64,000 bases of DNA. Source: Nectonema munidae (lineage: Eukaryota > Nematomorpha > Nectonematoida > Nectonematidae). The notes beneath the pieces are model-generated. The model did no database searches. It was not told the DNA's origin and saw nothing but the letters and a program-made list of their open reading frames with translations. The DNA is taken from the NCBI GenBank assembly GCA_030549495.1, contig JAUIRK010000121.1, positions 434,001-498,000 of the forward strand. Reading direction: 5' to 3'. Every line of letters starts with the position of its first letter. Position 1 is the stretch's first letter. Of this stretch, positions 1 through 10,699 are shown piece by piece. Made by a program: the position numbers and the translations under genes.

Positions 1-780
1 ATCATGTTCAGCGCATCTCATGAAATGCCACCACACACATTCCCATATAAAACACACACACACACACACAGATTCATGGCACAAACATAAATTATGCTTT
101 TTTCTTGTTTGTGTGTGTATACTATTTGATTGTGCTATTATCAAATTTTAATACATAAAATGTTTGAGATATGCTCTGAGGGAGGGAGAGAGGCTGCGTG
201 CACACAAAGTACGCATTCTACGCGCACATAATGGAAAGAGGGGAAAGAAATCTAGGAATCCGTCTGCAGCGCGCCAGCATTCATCTCCGAGTACCGGCAA
301 TCCTGCTATGTAAACACGGCACAGGAGATAGCAGGGGAGTGGGATGGGATGTGCAGTGTGTACACACACACACACACACACTCATGCTCACACACACCTC
401 CCAACGAAAGTAAATAGTGGAGGCAGCAGCTTTGCCTATGTTTATGCACCAGCTATTTCATTGAGGTGCGAGATCCACGCATGAGATATGGGGGCAGGAA
501 GATGTCTATCATCTTTCATCTAATTCTATATATGTGTGTTTTGCGAGAGTACCATTTGTGGCTTGTAGGCAGTGGGTTTCGCTAAGAATCAGAGATGTGA
601 TTTTTCATAGGAAACGGTCGCCTTTCTCCACTGATCAACGATTTGTGTGGCCTTAATTGGATTTGTGTTGAACGTATCTAAAAATTCTCAGGTACTCTGT
701 ATTTTTCGACACTGACCGACTATAAATAAAAGCCCAATTATCGGCCATGGACCACGATAAGAGCTTAACGTAAACACTGA
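1..780. other. Less AT-rich non-coding edge with CA microsatellites
   Basis: This stretch is visibly richer in G+C than the rest of the window. It holds two (CA)n runs, at about 52-70 and 361-397, and purine-rich GA tracts near 178-245. A TATAAATAA string lies at 721-729, and an ATG in good context (CCATGG) follows 17 bases later but opens only eight codons. It could be a promoter or UTR of a gene beyond the left edge, but no coding exon is supported here. Confidence 0.35.
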
Positions 781-1990
781 TTGTAGATGTTTATAATAAT
801 AATATATTTTATATTAATAAAAGAAGATTTTTTTATATATATTTTATATTAAATTTATCTATTTTATAATAATCTACATCTTTATAAAAGATCTTTTTCA
901 CGATGTCAATAGCGAATTTTCCCAAATACTTCTTCTAGACTGGTATTCCTTTTCATTTGCTTGGATAGTTTCATTCCAAACTTCACCCTTACACCCAAAG
1001 TAAGTAGTTAGTCTTTTTATAGTACATAAAGACGGGCTTCTTCCACCCGTAGTTTGACTGGCATCTCAGGCACATTTTTCAGCGAATTTGGATTGGAGCT
1101 AATAAATCAATGCCACTTTTAGAACTTAAAAATTTTAGATCTTAGAAAATGATTTCTCACAAAATCCGTCTTTTCCTATTAAGACTGTTTCAGGGCATAC
1201 TAGTTGGCCATATTAAACGTGTTGACGAGGACTGTTCTATATTAGGGGCGTCAGAAAAGGGTAAAATACCCCAATTTGGGTAAAAATAGGATATTTGGAG
1301 GTATTCAGCACGCCTTGTATTACTGACTGAGTATTAAGGTAAAACTTCAAAGGTAATGGGTATATCTAAAAAATTAATTATGCCCAGCTCAAAAAATTTG
1401 GGTATCTCATCAAATTTACTTTAAATTTGGCATACAAATAAATATTTGAATTATATAACTTTTAAAGTGTATCAATACCGCTTGCTTCTTGTGCGCTTTG
1501 CTTCTTGTGAAAAAGTTCTACAAAAAATGTTTTGCATCGTAATACTTTCATTATTTGTTTCATACTTTCTATTATATAGAAATTAAAATATCTATAGCTA
1601 TAATTATATCTCCAATTACACTTAAAGCATTCAAATAATCTAAGATCTTTCTTCTTCCAAATCAAGGGGGAAGGTGGAGTGCAACTTTAATGTGAATTAT
1701 ACTTTCGGGTAATAAAAGTTTACCCATCCTTGTTCAAGGCGGGGGGCGAAGTTAGAAGTGTTCAAGAGCTCAACTCAAAAGTGCTTATTCCTTTACGAAT
1801 TTAAAATACTGATAAAATTCAGCAATTTAAACACTAATATTTAAAATTAATATCTCATTTTGTGCCATTCTTTTATTAACCAATTATACAAAATTAATTA
1901 GTATTTTATAGCAATTATTTATTTACATATTGAATGAGCATCTATGTTAAAGAACAAAATTAAGTTCACAAGTCAACCTTTGTTCTAGAG
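781..1990. other. AT-rich intergenic DNA, nothing recognised
   Basis: Low-complexity A/T tracts, including an AT-rich palindromic patch around 795-890. I see no open frame with coding character, no terminal repeats and no tRNA-like boxes. Confidence 0.5.
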
Positions 1991-2654
1991 CAGAAATGCT
2001 CAACCTGAAGCCCGTGGGCCGGAGTGTGACCCAACTTAATTTTTGGTGTGACCAACTTCTTCATTCCAAATTCTTTAAGTAATACAAATTAAATCGTCAT
2101 AACATTTGAATTATTTATAAACATAACATTTTTTCCTTGACGTTCCTACCTTCCTTGACCTGCCTATCCTCTCCTCCTTTTCCCTCAATAAGGTGACAAG
2201 CAAAACATCAATTATTTAAATTTTATTTTTTTCAATAAAAGCTAAAATTAAGTATGTTTCCTTTTTCATTAAATAATAATTGCTAATTTAAACTTCACAA
2301 AAGTTCTTAAAATAAATCTACTAATCAATACATCTTTAAAACAAACTCATTTTTGAAATGAAAACCACATTCAAACCTGTTAAGGGCCACCGTCAACGTT
2401 TCGATCCAAGTAAAAGTAAGCATCATATGTTTATTTGAATGATTTTTAATATAAATCTGCTTCTTAAAAAAACTACCTTTGATTTTATTGCTTGATAATT
2501 GTTATTCCTAAATATGTTTTTTGCTTAAATTAATTTCATATCTCAAAACAAACCAAAATTAGTTTATCATATGTTATACTTTTTTGCTATACTATATCCA
2601 TAATAGAAAAAATGTATTCTTGGGCGCATTAATTAAAATGGTTGAGCATTACTC
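1991..2654. mobile_element. hAT-type non-autonomous element (MITE), 664 bp
   Basis: The ends are imperfect inverted repeats: the left starts CAGAAATGCTCAACC, and the right, read on the minus strand, starts GAGTAATGCTCAACC (3 mismatches in 15). The 8-bp flanks, TTCTAGAG at 1983-1990 and TTCCAGAT at 2655-2662, agree at 6 of 8 positions, as expected of a decayed hAT target-site duplication. There is no transposase remnant inside. The left end continues into a CCCGTGGGCCGG motif common in hAT termini. Mobilised in trans if ever active. Confidence 0.65.
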
Positions 2655-4368
2655 TTCCAGATCGTGTTGGCTTTCCATTGGTTTGCTTCTTTTTTTTTAC
2701 ATATTTCTCCTCTCATCTCTGTATTGTGATTTCGTCTGACATGGATTCAACTTTTTAAATCTCGAAAGAGAATTCTGAAATTTTTGTGGGTGTGTGAAAA
2801 TGTTTTGAACAATCATCGCCTATAGCGCAGTATAGGACCGAGTGACTTTGCGGTCTTTTCACTGAAAAATTTTAATCTAAATTACGGAAAAAAATAAGTA
2901 CTCTATGTTAATTACAAAATATCTGTTTATATCTATATAATAACACAAGAAGTTTGAACTTGAAAAAGCTTTAACATATATCACAAAAATAAAAAATTAA
3001 CGCCATCTATAAAATTTTAAACTTTACAATAATGAACTTTTTTGGAGTAATTGGAAAATAAGGTTAATTCACAAGTTTTACAATACTAATTAGTTTGTCC
3101 ATGTTATTGGGTCTGTTTAGGATCACGTGTACAAGAAACTTAAAATCCTGATTTGAATTCCCTTAAAACGTTTGCTTCTAATTGAACGCAAGCGGTTCTT
3201 TTTATTTAGGCGTTGACAATAAAAAAAAGAACTAAGCTACTTAGACGAACTCGATAGCAAAATAAGCAACACGATGTACTTGAGAAACAAAACGATTTTC
3301 TACACCTTAGCAAGGCATCTAGAGCATAAGTGACTCTATATTCTAATCTTAAAATTGCTAGGAGATGATATTACAATAAAGTGCTTATAAAATGCTTATT
3401 ACAAATATACCACGCATTCTCTTTATCTATAATAGCTGTCACATTTGTTTCTGAGATTTTCAAAAAATAATCAGGCCAAACTCTTTGTTGAATGATTCGA
3501 AAGAATACACGAAAAACATAATGAAAAATAAAATAAATTAGAAAGAGGTATTAAAAATCATAGTGTATTTTATATTTTTATTTGATAAATTTGTTCACAC
3601 AAAACAGTTTAAAAATGTAATAAAAAATATTAAATAAATCATATATCATTGTAAAAATCTTGAGATAAAAGTTATATGGCGTATCTATATGGCGATCACA
3701 AAAATTTTCGTGCATAGAAAACAACTTACAAAAATTCTTCTTCTTTTCCTTAGCGGATGTGAAAGGTCCTCTTTTTGGTAAGTGCGACACAATCGTAACT
3801 TCATCAAGACAAATTTCGTTAAAAGATCTCACTTTATTTTGGAGGTTTTTGATCTCGACTTTTTTTGCCAAGAGATAGATGTGAAAAGATTGAACTTCTA
3901 GGACAATTTTTTTCCAAACATGATTCCATATTATCTGATGATGATGATTGCGTAAACGGACGTTTCATCCCGTGACACTTCCTCCAAATAGAGACATCGT
4001 CGCGGAAAGATTCCTCGAATGGAGATTTCGTCCAGCCAAAAGCTATGAGCTAGAGTAAACAGCCAAAAGCTATGCGCTTTTTATATTGTTAACAGCCAGA
4101 TAGGTAATTGTTTAATTATAAGCTATTAAAGAAAGAATGGTATTTTCTTTTTATTAATTTTGCTGGTAGGTTACACTTTTTAACTGCAATTTTGTACAAG
4201 AGCCTTTTGTGATTTAGTTAGTTAGTATAACTAAATTTTTGACAAGTTTAATTCCTTGCTTTCTTAAGTGATATATTAATGAAAATGTGGACCAGGGCGT
4301 TTAATAATAATTTAGCTAGTAAGTGGGGAACTTATATCTTTCTTACACTGAAAAAATCGTATAGTTAT
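2655..4368. other. Intergenic AT-rich DNA, no gene supported
   Basis: Mostly A/T tracts. A minus-strand stretch at about 3735-3968 has exon-like composition (a 44-codon frame from an ATG at 3968, and a GTAAGT-type donor near 3728), but the two possible frames conflict and no partner exon was found, so I do not call it a gene. Around 3950-4030 there is a GACGAAAC/GTTTCGTC-type repetitive motif related to that at 4745-4880. Confidence 0.4.
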
Positions 4369-4523
4369 TATAGGTAAAGGTACCATAGGTCTATTATAAA
4401 GTCTGTTTTCATTGAGAAGGCACACTTGCGCAGCTTGTATCGAACTATGAGGAAAGCAGGCTTGATGCAGAATCGAACCGAAGACCTTGAGTTATCGGAT
4501 CCAGCATCTAACCAACCCTACTC
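4369..4523 (-). repeat. tRNA-derived SINE, family B, copy 1
   Basis: Read on the minus strand it starts with a box-A-like GTTGGTTAGATGC, has a box-B-like GGTTCGATTC some 35 bases later, a shared body containing CATAGTTCGATACAAGC, and a tail GGTACCTTTACCTATA. The same order recurs at 28727-28856 and 60196-60331 on the plus strand, which defines a dispersed family. The boxes would act as an internal RNA polymerase III promoter. A functional tRNA is unlikely because the cloverleaf stems are not kept. Confidence 0.7.
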
Positions 4524-4744
4524 ATTTAATTAGCGTGACCTTTATATAATTTTAGTCTAATTATAACGTCTTATATCTATTTCAATAAAACAGGTATTAA
4601 TCCTCAAATATGAATCTTTAATCATTTTATTTAAATATATTAAAGTTCCTTTGCAAATATTTAAAGCAAAAAGTCTCTTTCACCATTATAACTTTGATAT
4701 ATAGGGGGAGAGAAGGGTAATTTATTTTTTTGTTTTCAAAAATA

Positions 4745-4882
4745 CACTTATGCAACAAAACAACTGTTCGACGAAAAGGCTGTTCGACTAAAAGTCCGTT
4801 GAACGAATCGCCCGACAACGAAGTGTCTGGGCACGAAACGTCAATTGACGAAACATCAGGGCACCGATGATTGTAATTCAAA
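4745..4882. repeat. Short repeat rich in GACGAAACG motifs
   Basis: The segment alternates GTTCGACGAAAAG, CGACAACGAAGTGTC and GACGAAACATC motifs, and a diverged relative sits at about 3950-4030. Such degenerate CGACGAA-type strings look like a small non-autonomous transposon, but I could not define clean ends or a target-site duplication. An open frame crosses it on the minus strand, which I read as chance. Confidence 0.35.
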
Positions 4883-5377
4883 TTATCTTCAAAAATAACG
4901 TAAGTATTGAGATAGATAACAGCCAGATAGATAGATATGCCCCGTACAGATCGGCAAGCGTAATATTTCCTCTTGATTTTATTTATCTACACGCACGTTG
5001 ACGTTAGTGTAGATAATTATGGATTCATGCAGCATATTTATTTCTGTTTTCCTTGTTTACTGGTGTAGAATCAAAGTTCGGAAATGTTCTTCTCTTAAAG
5101 TTATAAATAATCCAGAGCCCAATTCAAAGGTCCTAAAATCAAAATTGATATTTTTGCCCATTTACCCAACTATACATAGTAGAAGTAAGGTTCAATAGAC
5201 CAAGACTTCGGAGCTGGAGAAGGCAAAGAAATTTCCCTACATGGCGCCGAAAATGATATAACATTAAAAATATTGCTCCTATGTCTGGTTGGCTCCAGAC
5301 AATATTTTAATAAAGGTCTATTTTTTAAATAACAATAAAACACAATTAATGATTGTATTGCCAAAATCAATTTAGTT

Positions 5378-5500
5378 GGCACATATGGCATAGTGATGGG
5401 AGCGTAAGATCTCGATACCGTTGGTATGGCTTCAATTCCTCATTGTAAGATTATTCTTCCTTTGGATGCGATACAGACAACTAAAAAAATCTTAGTGACC
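5378..5500 (+). repeat. tRNA-derived SINE, family A, copy 1
   Basis: Starts with TGGCATAGTGATGGGAGCG, a box A match, has a decayed box B (TTCAATTCCT) about 40 bases on, then the body motif GATTATTCTTCC...GGATGCGATAC...ACTAAAAAAA. The same order is found at 27543-27690 with a better box B. This older copy is more diverged. Confidence 0.6.
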
Positions 5501-5573
5501 ACTTTTCTGTTTACCTATACAATACACTTTTGTCCTTTCAAATGCAAAAACAAAATTAAAATATCCTTTATAG

Positions 5574-5944
5574 CAGCGTTTGCCAAAATGGGGGAAATTT
5601 CCCCCTAGTAAGAAATTCGAAGGGGGAAATAATTGCACTGCTATAATTTTAAAATAAGTTGTTATTTAAAAAAATTTTTATCGTTTACAAAAGATTAAAT
5701 TGTGGTACTACTTTTCACCCAAATAAACTCAAATCTCCTGATATACACTACACTAGTGATGAAAAAGAAACATTATTTTTCTGAATGATTAATACTCTAA
5801 TTTTTTCTTTCATATTTTCTATCTGACTGTACTTAGTATTGATACTAATTTATGAAAAATTTTTTTTGAATATTTTTTATCTACAAAGGGAAAATTTAAA
5901 TGACATGCGGGGAGGAAATAATAAAATAAATTTGGGAACCCCTG
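5574..5944. mobile_element. hAT MITE, 371 bp, perfect 8-bp target duplication
   Basis: Left end CAGCGTTTGCCAAAATGGGG; right end read inward is CAGGGGTTCCCAAATTT. The flanks are identical: CTTTATAG at 5566-5573 and at 5945-5952. This is the signature of hAT insertion. The interior is AT-rich with no coding remnant. It ends just 76 bp upstream of the microprotein ATG at 6021, so it may have supplied promoter sequence to that gene. Confidence 0.8.
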
Positions 5945-6020
5945 CTTTATAGTCTTTTCGCAATTTACAATCTGGTATTTGAGATAGATAGAAGAATCTA
6001 ATTTAATTTTGAACACATCA

Positions 6021-6257
6021 ATGCCGAATGTTCGTTTTAACGACGAGGAAAAATCAAAATGTGATCTTCTCTACGTTGATACGAATATTTTTAAAAATTA
6101 TTATTCAAATACATATCATAATCGATATACCATCTGTTCTCTTTGTTTCATCCTTCTCGCAATTTTATGTCTTAGCACTTTTTTCTTATTGATTTTAGTA
6201 CTAATAAAGGACTCAAACGAGTATCAACATTTCACTACAGTCTTTAACGTTAGTTAA
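6021..6257 (+). CDS. 78-residue single-pass membrane microprotein (or first exon of a type II membrane protein)
   Basis: I do not recognise this protein. It starts MPNVRFNDEEK, has a polar, charged N-terminus of about 36 residues, one strongly hydrophobic segment at roughly 37-62 (ICSLCFILLAILCL then STFFLLILVLI), and a short 16-residue polar tail. There is no cleavable signal, so it should sit as a type II or tail-proximal membrane protein. An AATAAA lies only 43 bases after the stop, which supports a complete short transcript. Its first about 105 bp, including the ATG, recur at 13049-13192. The last codons contain AAC-GTTAGT, a usable 5' splice site, so it could instead be the first coding exon of a longer type II protein such as a neprilysin-like peptidase, though no downstream exon was found. 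Confidence 0.5.
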   Translation: MPNVRFNDEEKSKCDLLYVDTNIFKNYYSNTYHNRYTICSLCFILLAILCLSTFFLLILVLIKDSNEYQHFTTVFNVS

Positions 6258-6299
6258 AATAGAGAAATATTTGAGGAATTAAGAATTCAACTTTGAGAA

Positions 6300-6305
6300 A
6301 ATAAA
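6300..6305 (+). terminator. Poly(A) signal of the microprotein gene
   Basis: AATAAA, 43 bases after the stop codon, followed by T-rich sequence. The spacing is right for a compact 3' UTR. In DNA this AT-rich the hexamer also occurs by chance. Confidence 0.4.
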
Positions 6306-7268
6306 TTTTTTTGATAGATTCCACACTTTGTTCGCTCAACTAACATTGCACTTTCAAGAATAATGTAACATTTCATTTAATTAGCTAAACTAGGCAAAAT
6401 TTCAGCAAAAATAATTTTTTTTATTTGACAATTCATTTTAATACGGATAAAATTTTTTAAAAGAAATTCATCGCATGATTGTAGATTACTGTAAAAGTAA
6501 AAAATTTTCGTCAGAAATTTAATTTCCTCAAGGTCACAAACACAAAAATTTCAGCGAACTTAATTTCCAGAGTTTCACGTTTTTTTTATATGAAATTTTT
6601 TATTATTTAAAATCTATATAAAACTAAATTCACAGTAATTTCGACATTTTAACTGCTCAAGAAGTAAAAATTCTAAACTTTTTAAGCTAAATATGATTGT
6701 AAATTTTGTCTTCCCAAAAATTAAAGTACTTTCTTAGATATCATTTTTCGATAAAAGGGTTAGTGTTATCAAAAAATGTTTGTTAGCGTCTCTTCGGTAT
6801 GATTTGGAAGAAAAATTTTTTTAATAGGAATTCTTTATCTCATTGATTTTGGGTGAAAAAAAGTTTTTTCCAACACAATTAATAAAATAACTTTACACTT
6901 TACTTATTTTATTTTATATTGAAATACAATAAGTATTTAATAAAATATATTTAAAGTTGTTTATAGATGGCGTTAAATAAATATTATTTTTTCAAAAAAC
7001 TAGCATTTTTCTATCGACTCATAAGTGGTTCATTATTATTATTATATTTATAAGGAAACAAACTTTATTTGAGTGTTTTGGTTCTAAAAATTATAAATAA
7101 ACAAAATATTTTTAAATGGTTTATATACACCCAATAAAGAAATGTCTAGTAGTAAAAAATGAGGATCATGCAAAGGTTAAAGTGTCAAGATTAAACAGCT
7201 CTTTTTATAGGTAAAATAAAGCATGATCACTATTTAAATTACACGTAAAATCTCCATTAAGTCCGTGT
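6306..7268. other. AT-rich intergenic DNA
   Basis: Long A and T tracts, no coding frame of note, no terminal repeats recognised. Confidence 0.5.
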
Positions 7269-7406
7269 TTAACCCATTTAAGACCAAGCAAAGCAGACGA
7301 TATCTAAAAAAACGCAGACGATTTATATTCAAAGTCATTGAAAAAAGCAGACGAAGATGAAAATACTTATGTTCCAAAATAGGAACATTGGTCGTAAATG
7401 GGTTAA
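7269..7406. mobile_element. piggyBac-type MITE with TTAA ends, copy 1
   Basis: Bounded by TTAA on both sides (7269-7272 and 7403-7406). The left end reads TTAACCCATTTAAGACCA and the right end inward reads TTAACCCATTTACGACCA, a nearly perfect terminal inverted repeat. The interior repeats GCAGACGA motifs. A second copy with the same ends lies at 55959-56072. TTAA target choice points to mobilisation by a piggyBac transposase; the two piggyBac copies in this window have different ends, so the helper is not among them. Confidence 0.75.
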
Positions 7407-7451
7407 GCCCACCCGATTAAAATCCTAACATAAATTTCCATTAGGTTAGAG

Positions 7452-7759
7452 CAGGGGTCCTCAAACTTTTTAAGCATAGTCCCCTTCATACATTATTTGT
7501 TTTCTCCTTGACCCCCAGACAAGTTTAATAAAAATCATTTTTTGCATTTCTGATGATGAGATTTAATATATTAAAATTTGCCTTTAAAATAATAGTATAT
7601 AAAATAATATTTTATTCTTTGTTTCAACACTCATGACTATCTCAAATATTTCCTGTCATGAAATTTAATTGATTCTCGATAACATAACCGACCCTCTTTC
7701 AACCTCTATGTAATAACCGACCCCTAGAAAACTATCATCGACCAGTTTGAGGAATCGTG
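7452..7759. mobile_element. hAT MITE, 308 bp
   Basis: Left end CAGGGGTCCTCAAACTTTTT; right end inward CACGATTCCTCAAACTGG. The 8-bp flanks are GGTTAGAG (7444-7451) and GGCTAGAG (7760-7767), one mismatch. It sits 45 bp after the TTAA MITE, showing repeated insertion at the same place. Confidence 0.7.
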
Positions 7760-7767
7760 GGCTAGAG

Positions 7768-8517
7768 CAACCATTGCCAAACTGGGAGGCAGAGCTAGTT
7801 TAATGAAAATTTAACTTCATAAAAAATATTTCTAACCTTGATTTTTTTATACTACATGTTGTATTCTAAAAATTTTTTACCTGTACTTTTAAATTATTAT
7901 TTATTCTCTTGATTTTTTTTATGTTGCGCTTTTATCTTTTTTCTACTTTTTCCTCCGCTACCTTATAAAATAAAGGATATAGGCACATAAGCACAATTTT
8001 CTTAAATATACTTGTCAACAGATAAAGAAAAGTATTTTTAAATAATAGATTAAAATTTTTGCCTTTCAAATATGGTTAACTATAAATGAAAATTCCAAAG
8101 TTGTTACCTACAACTTTCCTAATGATTTCTAAAAGTTGGAAATTATCATTGGTTTAAATTAAGGATTTAATACTGTATTAAGAAGTTACTATATAAGCTC
8201 AATTGACTATTGACATGTTCATCGGTTATATTAAAATCATGACAGAGAAAATAATAAAATTCACCCATAAATTTCACATAAATTATTTAAAAACGAAAAT
8301 ATTTGATAAAAATATAGAGAGGCATTACGATTAAATTTATACAGTGAAATAAAGATGTAAAATCATTGGAGTTAACGCTAAGCCAAAAAGTGCTTGTTTA
8401 AAAACTTTTCTATCGTGCACAGAAAGATGATGATCACTACTCTTTGTATGTTTGATGAAAGTCGTGTCCAGCCTTAAATACCTTTCATAAATTATTATTA
8501 TTATTATTATTGTCAGA
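7768..8517. other. AT-rich intergenic DNA with an (ATT)n run
   Basis: No gene supported. A short (ATT)n microsatellite lies at about 8490-8513. Confidence 0.5.
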
Positions 8518-8993
8518 ACCAATATTCATCATGATTTGGATGTAGAACTATTGAAACTAAAAGCTCAAGAATTGCAGATTGAATTTATTCTAATGAGAGG
8601 AAGGGATAGAAAAAGGTGAAATATTTTGTAGATTCTTGTAGAAAGAATAGTCAGACAACATAAGCCAGTTTTGGTTGATTTTTATTTGAAAAAAACTGAA
8701 GAATGACTTTTTTAAATGCGGCAAAGGGCCTAACATAAGTATTGTGGGTTAGAAGAAATGAAAGTTGATTACCATCAAGAGTTCTTAAAGAAACATGTGA
8801 ATGAGTGCCAAAGATGTAAATGGTAGATAAGAGTTCATAGCTACGATCCTGGAGAAGTTAAGTATTTTAGACAATCTATGTCTGACAACAAAAAAATTAA
8901 TATATTTCTTTCGTTTATGCATGAATTTACTTCGAACTCTTCTTTTGAAGATTTCATTAAAATAATGGAATCCAAAAAACTAAAATGAACTTT
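8518..8993 (+). pseudogene. Decayed protein-like frame of unknown origin
   Basis: One plus-strand frame stays protein-like for about 155 codons although several stops interrupt it. Visible pieces include a charged, leucine-rich start (DLDVELLKLKAQELQIEF), then VRQHKPVLVDFYLKK, then a cysteine-bearing piece HVNECQRCKW, then DPGEVKYFRQSMSDN. Composition and the single shared frame suggest an old coding sequence, either a processed pseudogene or a transposon remnant. I do not recognise a family and propose no function. Confidence 0.3.
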
Positions 8994-10079
8994 TTAATTT
9001 TAAATAGAAGGAATCACAAAAATTCAATGAAAAAATATAGATAGTTACAAGAAAAATATTTATTTATGCAGAAAAGCCAATCATGGAATTGCTTGCAGAC
9101 TTTCAGAAAAAGGGATTTCAAGGTTCATTCATAGTCTAACTTCATAAACACCATTTGGATGCTTCAATGAGAGAAGAGAGTAACCTAAAAAATTTTAATA
9201 TATTTTCCTATAAGCGTGTTACCAACAAAAGCATAAGTATCACATTCTTGAGATAAATTTTAGGTATAAACATTAGTTTTATCCTGCAAAAACTAACACA
9301 TCATATTTATTGACACAAATTTTCGAAGTTATTTTTGAACCAGCACTTTTCTGAGTTCTTGGTATGCTCAAATATAAATAACAGGTAAACAAATAAAAAA
9401 AGGTTTAAAATTTGAAGACGTATACAAAGAGAAAGAAAACCTTAAAATCAAAACTTCGGATATCGCAAAGTTATAATTTATTTATTTCGCTTATAAAATT
9501 TTATAATTCGATTACCTCTATTTTTAAACACGGTAATAAAACTACTTACCTAATATATAATATATAATACTCTAATTGTATAAAAATAGTTAAGCAAATT
9601 TCCTTTGTGCCTATTATTTAAACGTGATGCTCTTTCAATTAAAAATTCTAATTATATTCAATTCTACCAAAGTTCTCTGAAAGTGGCGTGAATATTGTTG
9701 TCTAGAAGGGGTTGTTTGAATTTTCTCAGTGGGCCAGGGAAGATGTGGGAATTATTGAGGAAATCAATCACAAAGTTTTAGCTTTGGGACAAGTACTTGT
9801 GAATGCTCATCAATGAGAAACACCGTGAAATGTAGCAGTAAAACCGCATCGGGATCTGTGCAATCATCTTAGTTGCTATTTATTTGTAGCTGATCTTTAT
9901 CAAGCATGACTCTTGTTCTTCCAGGTGTGATGTCTATGTGTAGTGTGTAGTTTGTATTACGCTTAAGTTTATTTTTGTGTCCTGGTAGTGGGGGTTATGG
10001 GGTAACAAAATGTAAAGAGTGATCAGAAAGCAGTGATTTTTGATAAAGTTGTGATGCCTGTATTTTTATACGATTATGC
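8994..10079. other. Intergenic DNA leading into a hAT remnant
   Basis: AT-rich, with a less AT-rich patch from about 9660 to 10020 that may be the 5' flank of the hAT remnant that follows. No terminal repeat or frame could be fixed there. Confidence 0.4.
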
Positions 10080-10690
10080 CGGATAAAAATTTTGACAAAT
10101 TCAAGCAAAGAAGGTTCTTTAAAGGCCACTGGGTGAACTCTACGGGTCATGTCGCTACTCAGAACAAGACAGCATTAGATGCTTCATAAAAAATTGCTCT
10201 AAAAATTGCGCAAACAAAAAACCTCATACCATTGGGGAAGATCTGATTAAGGGTTGCATTCTGGAAGCAATAAAGTTAATTCTTGGAGAACAGCAGGCAG
10301 ACGATTCAAGCCAAGTTCCCTATTGAATGATATAATCATATGCCAGATTACGAACAAGAGTGAGGCAGTTCTATCGCAAGTTGTGACTGCGGTTAAGAGT
10401 AATGCTGTGAATTAATCGCAAATGGATGAGTCCACAGATGTTGCCTCGTCTTCCCAACTCGTTGTGTATCTTCGCTAACTTGACAAAGAAGTTTTGAGTG
10501 ATGAGTTGAGCGACTGGTCACAACAACCAAATGAGAAGATAATCTCCAAACCAAAGAAACCCTTGTCATTAAGCCTAACTTGAGTTGGGAAGCCCTTGTT
10601 GGTCTATCTACGAGTACAAGTCTAGGCGAATTCAACGACAACATTTTACGAACATACACAATTGAGCAACACATTTTACCGAAACCGTAC
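10080..10690 (+). pseudogene. hAT transposase remnant, ZBED5/SCAND3-like
   Basis: Across three plus-strand frames the order of motifs of ZBED5-type hAT transposases is kept: a BED-distal helix (ASYKIALKIAQ), then KKPHTIGEDLIKGCILEA, ILGEQQADDSSQVPLLNDI, AVLSQVVTAVKSNAV, then the catalytic-domain entry MDESTDVASSSQLVVYLR. Family members have DESTD as the first acidic residue of the RNase-H-like fold. The C-terminal half and the hATC dimerisation domain are not seen. Numerous frameshifts mark it as dead and old. It is related to the copies at 36010-37404 and 44486-47473. Confidence 0.75.
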
Positions 10691-10699
10691 ACGGTGTGG

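Noticed and set aside
198-413. Open frames on both strands across the CA repeats
   Set aside because: They owe their openness to the dinucleotide repeat; no start context, no domain and no splice partner.
717-775. TATAAATAA plus ATG as a gene start
   Set aside because: The ATG lies only 17 bases after the TATA string, upstream of any plausible transcription start, and opens eight codons.
3578-3968. Possible exon on the minus strand
   Set aside because: Two overlapping frames compete, one of 44 codons ending early, the other lacking an acceptor; no partner exon or family match.
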